Positions 21,840-31,371 of a stretch of 64,000 nucleotides of DNA are shown piece by piece. Location of the stretch: positions 5,580,001 through 5,644,000 of the forward strand of contig JAYESD010000001.1 of the NCBI GenBank assembly GCA_036927565.1. The letters run 5' to 3'. The notes beneath the pieces are model-generated. The model saw only the letters and a list, made by a program, of their open reading frames with translations, ran no database searches and was not told the origin of the DNA. A program made the position numbers and the translations under genes. How positions within the stretch are numbered: position 1 is the first letter of the stretch; each line of letters opens with the position of its first letter. Source of the stretch: Tuctoria greenei. Lineage: Eukaryota; Streptophyta; Magnoliopsida; Poales; Poaceae.

Positions 21840-23272
21840 TCAATTGTCACACTTCCAGCTTGAGGTAGGCACGCAGGAGAGGTAGTGGCACCAGCTGCAG
21901 TGATCGTTGCCGTTTTCTCCTTTGAACACCATGATCAATCCAACAACAAACCTGCAGACAGACAAGAATTACATTAGGCTGGCTCCTTTTTCCTTCTCTC
22001 TTCTCCAGAAAATTATCGTAGACCCAAGAACTATTCTTACCCTGCAATAACGAGGACCAATGCAACAAGCAGGAGAATGATCTGATACGCCTTGTACTTG
22101 GATTTGGACTTGCCACCGGAGGGCTGCTGCTCCAGCCACCCGAACTGGGGCTGCATCAACAGCACGAACCCGAGGAGGAAGCCGGTGGCGAAACCCCCGA
22201 TGTGCGCGAAGTTGTCGACGTGGGGGAGTATCCCTACCGCCAGGTTGATGGCCGCGATGATGATCAGGTTCACCATAGCTGCAACCTGAGGTCAAATTCG
22301 ATGGCTTGCGGTTAGCAAGGCGACGCGGTGATACTCCTTTCCAAGAGCTGAATCAAATGAGCGAGATGGAGGAGACGCGTACTCTGTTGGTGTAGATGGT
22401 CCAGTTGGTGATGAGCTCCGACAGCATCGCTCCTAGGAGACCGAAGAGCGCGCCGGATGCCCCGACTGAGACGCCCTTCCTGATGAAGAGCACCGAGAGC
22501 ACGCTGCCGCCGAAGCCCGACACGAGGTACACCAGCCCCACCTTCCCTGCAGGACCATTGACGGCGATGAATGCCGGTCAGAAACCGTGTTTCAGAAGCA
22601 GAGGAACCTGTGCGTCATTCTCGGCAAAACACAGAGCGGTCAGGTGTTTGGGGGCTCACAGAATCCAAACTGCTGCTCGAGGCGTATGCCGATGAAGATG
22701 AGGCTGATCATATTGATGACAAGGTGGACGAGGCCGGCGTGCAGCCAGGTGGAACTCTCGAGCCGCCACGCCTGGTTGCCGTGCACGATCTTCTGCCAGT
22801 CAAGGCCTCCGTACTTCTGCAGCCTACGGTGTGATGATTTTGGAGACCAAGAAACCAGAGGTGAGTCGAGAACACGACCGGATTGACGAAAGATTCATTG
22901 CGGACGGGAGGGATCGGATGCTCCTTACGTGGCGGCGGAGGGGCCGAGGAGCGGGTTCTCCTTGAGCGGCTGGAACGAGAAGCGGCGGAGGTACCTCCGG
23001 CCGACGCAGTCGCCGCGGCTTCCGGGGCAGTCGTTGTAGAACATGACCAGCAGGAACATGGCCACGTTGGCGACCACCACCAGCGGCACCAGCCACGACC
23101 GGTGGTGCCGCTCGTGCAACGCCGCGTGGTCGTAGTAGAACGGCGACTGCTGGGGCCCGTACGGGTACGGCGCGGTCGCGCTGCTCGTGTTGTACCGCGC
23201 CGGCGGCGGCTTGATCCCCGTCGTCGCCGGCGCCCTAGCGGGGCCGCCCGCCTCCACGTCGGCGTTCGACAT
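21840..23272 (-). CDS. RHOMBOID-like intramembrane serine protease
   Basis: Five minus-strand exons with consensus splice sites: 22929-23272, 22660-22823, 22383-22546, 22041-22285 and 21840-21951. They sum to 1029 bp, with all phases joining cleanly, to give 342 residues. The cytosolic N-terminus (1-60) is Pro/Ala-rich; TM1 is near 62-82 (WLVPLVVVANVAMFLLVMF). The rhomboid domain carries WLHAGLVHLVINM (H143, H148, N152), the catalytic serine in GASGALFG (S200) and the catalytic histidine in AHIGGF (H252); all key residues are present. The last exon adds a hydrophobic segment and a Cys-containing tail (HCSWCHYLSC). Plant RBLs of this RBL1/2-like group act in the Golgi/secretory system, cleaving single-pass proteins within the membrane. 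Start at 23272 is the first ATG, giving MSNADVEAG. It looks like an intact host gene. Confidence 0.95.
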
Positions 23273-23629
23273 CGCCTGACCACCAACAAACGGACGGGCT
23301 TCGTGTCCGGTCTCCTCTCCTCTCCTATCGGTGCAAGTGCGGTGGCTTGGCTTGCTTGTTCAGGTTCTTGCTTGATGAGGCGGAGATGGAAGGGGGCTGG
23401 ACGCGGAGGTGAAGACCGGAGACTCGGTGTCCGAGGAGGTTTTAATCGGTGGGCTTTCGCGTGTTTCTGTTTGATCTTTTCCATTGCATATTATACTTGT
23501 GGTTGTTGGAGAGACAGAAAACGAGTTGGCGGGACATTTTCCACACACGGTTCTTTGTGGTTCGAGGAGTTGAGCTGATGACGCGATTACAAGTTGAGTT
23601 GACCCTTTGGCGTCGGGTCTCTTGATGCT

Positions 23630-23995
23630 ACAGTACAGCTGAAATATTTTTTAGCTTGTCCGCAGAATCATACTGTAAAGTATAGATGGGTGTAAATTTA
23701 AAAAATTTAGAGAAAAATACTAGCTATCCGAGTCAACATACTCTACAACATACTCTAAAGTATAATCAAAATCACATCATACTATATAACTTACTCTATA
23801 TTTATTTTACCCACACAAAACTTCCAGTGTGCTTTACAGTAAACTTTTCATTAGTCTTTAGATCGTCCGCAGTGGCACACTGTAAATTATACTGAATACA
23901 CTGTTTCGCAGTGTAATTTAGAGTATATACTGTAAAAGTATAAGAAGAATAGTGTATAGAGTATGCTTTAGAGGGTGGTGGTGCGGATAGCCTTA
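23630..23995. repeat. AT-rich TIR-type repeats, possible MITEs
   Basis: Two units are suggested. One begins TTGTCCGCAGAATCATACTG at 23657. A second, 23868-23993, begins GTCCGCAGTGG and ends GGTGCGGATAGCCTTA, and is rich in ACTGTAAA, TACTCTA and TTTAGAGTAT. A relative lies at 26815-26942 (GTCCGCAC to ACGGTTAGCCTTA). Ends are imperfect inverted repeats (TCCGCA/TGCGGA). No target duplication was established. Confidence 0.45.
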
Positions 23996-23999
23996 CAAC

Positions 24000-25640
24000 T
24001 TATGACTCCAGACAATCTTAGAGAAAACGAGTGCAGATAGTCTTAACTGTCTAAACTTCAGCTTACACGAAGGGTAATGTATTCTGACATGGCATACATG
24101 TCAAATGTAACCTGTAGCTTGCGCGCCTATTGAGCGAGTCTTTCTAATAATGTTGATCTACGGCACACCGTGGTAAATCTTCTATCAGTATAAAATGAGG
24201 CAAGGGTAAACATCCTCTGTGAGGTTAAGTCTAAACAGGCTCTTCATGACCATTTCGCCATAGATGCCGAGTTTTTAAACAAATTTTCTAGAGCGAGCTG
24301 TGTACCGCTTTTAATACAGGAAGGCATCTCACGTCCCAGTCGAAAGCTTTCTGACTGATGGCGAATGTGATTTGCGATTGCCGCGTCTGTTCAACATTGC
24401 CATTTCAACGAACAAACAATCTCACGCGTCTCTCTGCAAAAGCAGTCCGTCTTCTTTCTCTCGGTTCTGGGTGCGGTTGAGCTTTCACAGCTTATTAATC
24501 GCCTTTTGTGCACATACTAAAATAGTCAGGGGATGGGATCGAACCCGATGTTGATACACTCACGCCCCCGATTTGGCGGCCCCATCCTGACATTCATCTT
24601 TTTCCTTCACGTACTGCAAGAAACATACGTTAGTGTCATTTTCCTCTCCCTTTTTGAGGAACACTTCATCTCAAAGGCTACTTTTTCTGTGGTCGTGCCG
24701 TCCTGCCATTACGTTTCTCCTTTCCTCCATTTGGCACGACAACGAGAATCCTTGCGTGATGGGATCCCACTACATGCATCTTCTAAACAAAGACAAATGC
24801 CTCGATGGCGCGCTTCCCTCTGTACCCAGCTTTGACATGAGCTTGTAAACGAGGGCCGTCACGGGGGACGCGAGCTAGAAGCACTTTTCTTAACTCTTGA
24901 GTTTCGCATGAATAAGCTGAATCGGTCCACGAGATTTGGTTTTTATTTATTTATTCCCTTGCGATCGTGTCGCCAAATGCTGCTGCAGTTTCGCTGTCTT
25001 CGAAGCACGCGGTTGTCACTCTGCCGCACGCGGACGGCTTCGTTGCTTCGAACTGTCTCCGAAGACACACGGCGACGGTACATTCTGTGTCGCACAAGAT
25101 GAGAAATCGAGACGTGCGTCGATAAGGAAGGCTCCGTCTCCGTGTGTTCGGCAATTCCGTGGCGTCGCTGCTACGTGCTCGTACGCCGACGCCGTATGGG
25201 AAAGAAAAAAAATGTCGTCAGAGTCAGTCGCGGCGTGCATACATGCACGCAACGACGATGTGCCCTCTGGCTCTCTGCCTGCCTCGTAATACTTCTATCT
25301 GGTTGTAGTTTTCGTATGATCAATCAATCCACCCTCCAACCGCTGGTCGTTGTTGTTGTTGATGCCCGTAAACGAGGCGGTCACGCGAGAGTCCAGGGGC
25401 AGGAGCTGGTGATGTGCGTCGCGGTTCGACAAGGAAGGCCTTTGCTATACCGGTTCATCAAACCAATCAATCATAAGCTGGCCTACTGAAGGTCAGCGTT
25501 GTCGGTCACCTACACCACTATTTAGCATTTTAGCTTCGTGTGCAAACTGCATCAGATGGGGAGGTACTAAAATTGTCGCCGTCTGACAACGAACCTGCAA
25601 ACGGAATGTCCACCGCGTGCCGAAGTCACGTATGGGAGCG
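24000..25640. other. Intergenic, no gene recognised
   Basis: Mixed sequence with T/C-rich parts at 24380-24800. Short open frames on both strands (24533-24835, 24936-25289, 25142-25489) overlap and have no recognisable domain. Confidence 0.4.
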
Positions 25641-26805
25641 AAGGGTTTGGTACGTGCTTTCGTCTGGTCAGCTTCCGGTGCACCGAAAAATAAGTTTTAT
25701 CTCAATCATGGGGATCGAGGAACATTTTCGGAAGTACGCACCACAAGTTCTGAAAAAACATCATGGTTTCGTTGATTTTGTCAGCTGTGGCAGTATGAGT
25801 AAAACGAGGAGTGCGTAGCTCGGAATTGGGCATACCCTTGACCGGGACATGGTGTGGGTGTACACCGATAAAAACCCGGTGTCCGGTGGTGAGGATCGAC
25901 GCGGTGCCGTATTGGGCCGTCGGCGGGCAAACCAGGATGAGGGCTGCCATCAGTGGCCGACTCGAAGAAGAGTACACTCGGATGTTGATGTGGAGGCTCG
26001 CGCGCGTCACGGTCGAAGTATTTGTTCAGTTTCGAGATCTCCAGCATGATGGCGGCGATGGAGGAATCGATCTCGGGCCTCCAGGTAGATAAGGACGAAT
26101 CAATTTCTTCAGTAACAGCCTTCAGAGCCAAGATGCGCTCTGCTTGACGCTGCTCGGAACGGGCGATGTCATCGATGCCCTGATCTACCGCTGCAGAGTG
26201 CTCGAAGAAGGCGTTGGTGAGATTGGCGCGAAGTTGCTTGAGCTCGTCAAACGGGAGTTTGGTTTTAGGATCCATGGCGCCCAAGGATCGCTGCAACCGA
26301 GTGAAGTGGTGATGGGTTTCCAGGCCGAAGAACGAAGAATCTGATATCAGATGTGAGCACTCAGGATCGGAGGAAGAAGAGGGACGAAGAATTGGAGAAG
26401 AGAAGTTGCTTGGAAGGCACGAAGCTGAATCATATAATCATCATTCGGTTACAAATTGTTCCCTCTCTGTTTCTCGTCCTCTCTATATATTCTAGAAACG
26501 GGACCACAAGGATCCGATGAATCGCTTATTGGGCTTTCTGGGCCGCTCGATGCAACGTGGGCCTTCTGTTGTTGGATGTGGGCTCGACGACGCTTCGCGC
26601 AGAGGTGGACCTGGAGCAGAGTTTGGAGAGGAGTCGTTGGTAACATTCTGTCTGGCCAACTTCCATTCCAACAAAAAATAAGTTTGTCGTGATAATAAGG
26701 GATCGAGTAACATTTTCGAAGTACGCACCGAAGCTCTGGAAAAATCCTGAAAACATCATGGTCTGGTTGATTTTGGTCAGCCGTGGCAGATGTGGTACCC
26801 CGTTC
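25640..26805 (-). mobile_element. Remnant of a minus-strand LTR retroelement
   Basis: Two related blocks in direct orientation, about 25650-25795 and 26650-26797, share GGATCGAG.AACATTTTC, GAAGTACGCACC and AACATCATGGT..GTTGATTTTG. They look like matching parts of two LTRs reading on the minus strand from TGCCAC. Between them on the minus strand lie a degraded primer-binding-like CTGATATCAGATTC (about 26340) and a gag-like start (26275). The rest is deleted, so this is a short, mostly internally deleted element. Confidence 0.5.
25811..26275 (-). pseudogene. Retrotransposon gag N-terminal fragment
   Basis: The minus-strand frame from the ATG at 26275 begins MDPKTKLPFDELKQL, continues into a charged helical segment (about residues 15-80) and then loses resemblance to a folded protein. 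The MDPKTKL-(hydrophobic) start, followed by a WRPEIDSS-type segment, is reminiscent of grass Ty3/gypsy gag N-termini. Recognition is from general family appearance only. No nucleocapsid or pol follows. Confidence 0.4.
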
Positions 26806-26814
26806 GTTAGACTG

Positions 26815-26942
26815 TCCGCACAAGAATATTGAAAAGCATACTGAATAGTGTAAATTTAGAGAATTTAGAGTAAAATACTGGAAAAGTAGAATAAAAATAA
26901 TATATACAGTATGTTTTAAAGTACACGAGTACGGTTAGCCTT
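26815..26942. repeat. AT-rich repeat related to 23868-23993
   Basis: It starts GTCCGCACAAG and ends ACGGTTAGCCTTA, with internal GTGTAAATTTAGAGAATTTA as in the 23.65-24.0 kb repeats. Probably the same small non-coding family. Confidence 0.45.
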
Positions 26943-27050
26943 ATACTGAAAACAATGCGCTGTTGATTTCGGCTCCACTTTGGCTCCGTCGACCGCGCCG
27001 AGAGCCGTGAGCACCGGAAGACCCCGCTGCGGCGAATCCCCCGGTTTGCT

Positions 27051-27810
27051 GATTTTTTTTAATATACGTATTTTAATCTAAATTTATATTAATAACCCTC
27101 GATTCAAATTTTTTTCAAATCTGACCCGCCGTCGTACGAGTCTCATACGACATAATGAATGTCGTATGAGGCCCATACGACATGCGAATGTCGTATGAGG
27201 CCCATACGACATTCGAGGTGGCTCATGCCACGTGTGTCGGCTGGGCCGTCCAGCGGGGCCGAAACCGGCCACGGTGGCATGTCGTATGAGGCCCATACGA
27301 CATGCACAGTACAAAACAAAACAATCCATATTATATTGACAACAAAACAATCCAAATGTACGGTGGCAAAATCAATACCGAAGTCGCGAGGATCCGAGGA
27401 TGACGGATCGGAGACGAAAAAGGCGAGAGCACCGAGCGTCGGCACGGCAAGGCGCCGTGCGGGAGCGGTTGAGGTCGCGGGCGGGGCGGGCTGGGAGCGA
27501 GGCAGGCGGCGGCGAGTGGGGAAAGAAGAGAAGCGCGCGGCTTTATAACTGACAGACCGTCGTATGAGCCTCATACGACGGTTCGCCCGTGACCGCAAGT
27601 CGTATGAGGCTCATACGACATTCGTTGCCGCCTCGTTTTCCGCGGCGACCGTTGGCCGCGTGGCAGCCACGTCGGACCGTCGTATGAGCTCCATACGACA
27701 TTTATTACGTCGTATGGGACTCATACGACGGTGGGTCAGATCTGCAAATTTTTTAAATCGACAGTTATTAATAAAATTTTGGATTAAAAATCGTATATTA
27801 AAAAAAATTC
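27051..27810. mobile_element. MULE-like non-autonomous element, 760 bp
   Basis: Flanking 10-bp direct repeats CCGGTTTGCT (27041-27050 and 27811-27820) enclose ends that are inverted repeats for about 80 bp: GATTTTTTTTAATATACG at the left, and on the complement of the right end GAATTTTTTTTAATATACG, both running on to ATCTGACCC. Long inverted repeats with a 9-10 bp duplication are the Mutator pattern. The interior has no transposase. It holds a hairpin-repeat array and a GC-rich 27390-27540 stretch ending in a TTTATAA motif that could be acquired host sequence; no protein is recognised. Confidence 0.87.
27129..27732. repeat. GTCGTATGAG...CATACGAC hairpin array inside the MULE
   Basis: At least seven short palindromes of the type GTCGTATGAGGCCCATACGA occur at about 27132, 27173, 27192, 27283, 27554, 27599 and 27681-27730. 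They cluster in the two subterminal parts, with the GC-rich core between. The loop bases vary (GGCC, GCCT, GGCT, GCTC, GGAC) while the arms stay the same, so the arms appear to be what is conserved. Confidence 0.88.
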
Positions 27811-27820
27811 CCGGTTTGCT

Positions 27821-28735
27821 AGCTCCCGATGAGCAATTCCTCGCCGATTCACCTCGTGGTGTGGAACTGGAATGGACACGCGCAAGTGGTTGGCACGACA
27901 CGGCACGGGGGCCGGCTCGGAAAGCGTCCGCGAGGACCCAGCTGCTCGCACGTCAGGGGTACAAGAGATTTGTTAAAGTAGCAGCTTCTCGAGCCGCTCC
28001 GCCACCACCAGAAAATCGCGTCCGCGCTGCACGCCGTTCCCGACTTGCTGTTGCCGGGTCTTCGCCAGTGGGACCGGTAGACATAGCCAAATAGGGCGGG
28101 GCGGGGCGGGCGTGCGGCGTGCCTCGTCTGAACTCTGAAGCGAAAGCTTGGAGTTCACGACTGAAGAGCGGCATGAACCATGGCACTGAGGTCTACGGCT
28201 TCCGGTCCAAATCGTGCTAAAATTCACTGTACACGACGACCGCAGAAGGTGCTGCCCGTATGCACCCCGCGCTACACCGAGCTTCGGCTTAGCGTGGCCC
28301 ACGGCCTGCTAGGCAAAGCTGGGCGCGGCCCGTCGCTCCCTGTCCCTTTCTTTTCCACGTGCCGGAGCGTGTGTTGACTTTTTCGCCCGCGTGCGCTAGC
28401 TATAGGAAGCGCGACGACAGACGGATCGGGGATGGAGAAGCCTGCGAAGGAATCGCTGCTGGGCTGAAGAGCGCCGACTTGGGCTATGATGGGTCAACTG
28501 AAACCAGAGCACGCACTTGGACTCCGATGGGACGTTAACGACCTGGGCCGTCCATGGGTGTTGATCGCCCGTGTCGATACGGAAGCAAATTCCGCATCAT
28601 TGATCGTATGGTCCCGTTCAGCGTTCACTCGTCGTACCTGGGCCTTGTCGATGCGGTAGCTGGACCGAAGATACTCGCACAACCTTTATACAGCCAGACA
28701 CCGAACACTCATGGCTTTGAATCTTTCGGCAAAAA
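27821..28735. other. Intergenic, no gene recognised
   Basis: Mostly GC-rich. Open frames on both strands overlap and show no recognisable domain. Confidence 0.4.
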
Positions 28736-29060
28736 GGGCCTGTTTGGTTGTATGCCTAAGTTGCCTAAGCCTAACTTTAGTCACTTGCCACACTTGTGGT
28801 ACGCCTAAGCTACCTAATGTTAGCTGTTGTTTGGTTTGTTACCGTAGCCTAAGCTTAGGCGCACCTAAGAAAGTGTGGCATGCTTAGGCGGTGGATTTGA
28901 GCGCCTCAGTTGAGGCAATTTTTTGTTAGGCAATAGATGTAAAAGTTGCCTAACTTTTGTGGCGCGCCTAACTTTAGACAACAACCAAACACTCGCCTAA
29001 AACAGTGTGGCATGCCTAACGTTAGGCTTAGGCAACTTAGGCATAAAACCAAACAGGCCC
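28736..29060. mobile_element. TIR-type MITE, 325 bp (GGGCCTGTTTGGTT ends)
   Basis: The left end GGGCCTGTTTGGTTGTATGC and the complement of the right end GGGCCTGTTTGGTTTTATGC continue as inverted repeats through CTAAGTTGCCTAAGCCTAAC, about 40 bp in all. Internal CCTAA / TTAGG motifs and GTGTGGCATGC recur in both arms. Such GGGCCTGTTTGG ends are common in grass MITEs. The flanks (AAAAA and AAAGT) do not give a clear duplication beyond AAA, so the superfamily is left open. Confidence 0.85.
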
Positions 29061-29406
29061 AAAGTAACCCCCTCAAGTATGGCATATAGACTACTTTATA
29101 CAAACTATAAAACCGAGTTTTTAACCCTCGATGTATCTAAAACTATCTAATTAGTCTCTAAGATGGTTTTACTGGATGGTTTTGCCACCTCAGCTGCTGA
29201 TGTGGCATGATCTGCATGTCTTTTGATCTGGGGCCCACATGTCATAAGTAAGAAGTTGAACATGGTGGGCGGCCGTCGTTGTCATCGCCGTGACGCTCCT
29301 CACGGCCACGACGGAGGGACTGCTCTCCCTTTCGTGGAGCAAACAGAGGGTCGCGCGGGGGGGGGGGGGGGGGGGGGGGGGCTCGCCATGATGCTTTTGG
29401 TGTTTC
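29061..29406. other. RFC2 3' flank with a 25-base G run and a 21-bp tandem duplication
   Basis: 29357-29381 is an unbroken run of 25 G. Directly beside it the 21-bp unit 29388-29408 is repeated at 29409-29429, and the RFC2 stop codon (minus strand, 29407-29409) falls at the joint. No other gene is recognised. Confidence 0.6.
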
Positions 29407-30124
29407 TCATGATGCTTTTGGTGTTTCTCTCACAAGAGCAAACTTGGCGAGAAGGCCAGAAAGCTGCAGGAATGACCCAACACCATCGCAGATTCTCATG
29501 TGCCCAAATCCTCTTTCCTGTGCAAACAGGCATAGTATTTTGTTCAGCAGAAGACAAACATCCATTAAAAAGAAAAATAGATACCCAGCATTGCATTGCA
29601 TTAAGTCCGACCTCATAATTCACAAGAGTGTAAGTTCACCTTCAACATTTCCAGCTTGGGATACTGAGCCATGTCATAGTTCTTAACAACGCGGAAGAGA
29701 GTAGTGATTATGTCAGTAGGAGAGTACCCCAAATCATAAAGTTGCATCAGCGCAGAGCATGTGTCATCAAACTTTCCCTCAAGCACATTTTTTATCATAT
29801 TCTTGACGTGCACGGGGTGTGGTTGATCACATACCTGCAATAAGTGAGATTTTACTCTTAACTAAGCAGATATGTACTCCCTCCGTCTCCATGAACTTGT
29901 CGCTTTGTAGTTTATTTTTGAACTACAAAGCGACAAGTTCATGGAGACGGAGGGAGTACATGCAGAACGAGCCAAGTGACTAGTTGAGTACCAACCTTGA
30001 ACATATTTTCCTGATTAACAAAGCGGAACCCACTAGATGTAGCTCGCATGTTGTTTAAAGCTTGTCTCATGTCACCATCAGCAGTAAATATGATAGCTTC
30101 AAGCCCCTCTGGCACATAAGGAAC
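29407..30124 (-). pseudogene. RFC2: RFC2 (replication factor C small subunit), last three exons
   Basis: Minus-strand exons 29996-30124 (VPYVPEGLEAIIFTADGDMR...), 29640-29834 (VCDQPHPVHVKNMIKNVLEG...) and 29407-29517 (GFGHMRICDGVGSFLQLSGL...) have consensus splice sites, matching phases and no stop. They are the AAA+ lid and collar domain of the RFC small subunit related to human RFC2 (called RFC4 in Arabidopsis), part of the clamp loader that puts PCNA on DNA in the nucleus. The first residues (VPYVPEG) follow directly, in phase 0, from the exon ending SAEK at 56242, which lies 26 kb away on the opposite strand. Two 80-bp MITEs sit in the introns. The piece itself is undamaged but cut off from its 5' exons in this assembly. 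Confidence 0.9.
29877..29956. mobile_element. 80-bp Stowaway-like hairpin MITE, copy 3 (RFC2 intron)
   Basis: CTCCCTCCGTCTCCATGAAC to its complement, flanked by TA at 29875-29876 and 29957-29958. The arms are complementary apart from one position near the centre (TTTATTTTTGAA for TTCATTTTTGAA). It lies in the intron between the VPYVPEG exon and the VCDQPHP exon. Confidence 0.93.
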
Positions 30125-30161
30125 CTAGGTTGTACAAAGTAGAAAAGGTAAGATAAAACTA

Positions 30162-30241
30162 CTCCCTCCGTTCCTATGAACTTGTCGCTTTGTAGTTCAT
30201 TTTTGAACTACAAAGCGACAAGTTCATGATGACAGAGGGAG
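30162..30241. mobile_element. 80-bp Stowaway-like hairpin MITE, copy 4 (RFC2 intron)
   Basis: CTCCCTCCGTTCCTATGAAC to its near-complement, flanked by TA at 30160-30161 and 30242-30243. It lies about 200 bp from copy 3, just upstream (minus strand) of the VPYVPEG exon and about 45 bp from the junction with the Tekay integrase half. Confidence 0.93.
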
Positions 30242-30289
30242 TACCTTCTAGCATGGGCGGTTGGAAATAATCCACTGAAGTAAAGGAGA

Positions 30290-31235
30290 TATGAACAATG
30301 ACAGTTTTTTCATGATTCAATCCGGGTATGACTCAATTTGGTTAATTGTGGATCGCTTAACTAAGTCAGCTCATTTTATCCCTGTGAAGACCAAGTATAC
30401 AGCTGCACGATTGGCCGAAATATACATGGAGCATATTGTGTGTCGACACGGAGTACCGAAGAAGATAGTCTCAGATATAGGTTCTCAATTTACCTCCAGA
30501 TTTTGGCAAAAATTGCATGAAACTTTGGGAACGAGGTTGAATTTTAGTTCAGCATATCATCCTCAAACGGACGGACAAACCGAGAGGACCAATCAGATTT
30601 TGGAGGACATGTTAAGAGCTTGTGCTTTAAAGCATGGGAAAAGTTGGGACAAAAGCTTACCATACGCGGAATTTTCATACAACAATAGTTACCAAGCAAG
30701 CTTGAAAATATCACCATATGAAGCGCTTTATGGGAGGAAGTGTAGGACACTTTTATTCTGGAATGAGGCAGGAGAAACTCAAGTATTTGGTGCGGATGTG
30801 TTGCAAGAAGCCGAAAAGCAAGTCCAAATAATTCGTAAAAACTTGAGGGCTGCCCAATCAAGACAAAAAGGCTATGCGGATAATAGGAGAAGGGAATTCG
30901 CCTTTGAAGTGGGAGATTTTGTTTACCTCAAGGTGTCACCAATGAGATGTCATAAGAGGTTTAACATAAGAGGAAAGCTCGCACCTCGCTATATTGGACC
31001 ATTCAAGATTTTGGACAAAAGAGGAGAAGTAGCGTATAAGTTGGAGATGCCAGCTCATTTTCCAGACGTACATGATGTCTTTCATATTTCCCAGCTCAAG
31101 AAGTGTTTGAGAGTACCAGAAGAACAAGTGCCAATGGAAGAATTGGAACTACAGGAAGATTTGACGTATGCCGAGCAACCTATCAAGATCTTGGACGTGA
31201 AGGAAAGGGTCACGAGAAATAAGAGGATCCGTTAG
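30290..31235 (+). pseudogene. Tekay-type integrase, catalytic core and C-terminal region
   Basis: Reading starts at QSGYDSIWLIVDRLTKSAHF, in the middle of the rve integrase core. The three acidic catalytic residues are visible: D in IVDRLTK, D in VSDIGSQFTS and E in DGQTERTNQ. The GKLAPRYIGPF module and the segment PIKILDVKERVTRNKRIR that leads into a Tekay/Del-type chromodomain follow. A TAG at 31233 interrupts that chromodomain, whose remainder (CKVQWKHYTEVEATWE...) continues in frame. The upstream ATG at 30291 is an accident of the junction, not a native start. Integrase inserts the cDNA copy into the genome, and the chromodomain directs target choice. Confidence 0.88.
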
Positions 31236-31371
31236 TGCAAAGTGCAATGGAAACACTATACAGAAGTCGAAGCTACGTGGGAACGTGAAGAAGACCTGAA
31301 GGCAGAATTCCCGCATCTTTTCTCCACGCTATCGAATCTCGAGGGCGAGATTTACTTTAAGGGGGTAGGTT

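Noticed and set aside
24535..24605. Possible minus-strand tRNA (GGTTCGATCCC B-box-like sequence)
   Set aside because: A B-box match is present, but no A box, no consistent cloverleaf and no seven-base acceptor pairing in register could be drawn.
27129..27732. CRISPR-like array of GTCGTATGAG repeats
   Set aside because: The genome is a plant, spacing is irregular, the units are self-complementary and they lie within MULE inverted repeats; they are subterminal hairpins of a transposon.
12498..30241. The 80-bp hairpins as microRNA genes
   Set aside because: They have TA duplications and Stowaway-like ends and occur four times with the same length, so they are MITEs. Small-RNA output is possible but not shown by sequence.
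30291..31235. An independent gene starting at ATG 30291
   Set aside because: The ATG lies in the junction sequence. The protein begins in the middle of an integrase core, so this is half of a retrotransposon polyprotein.
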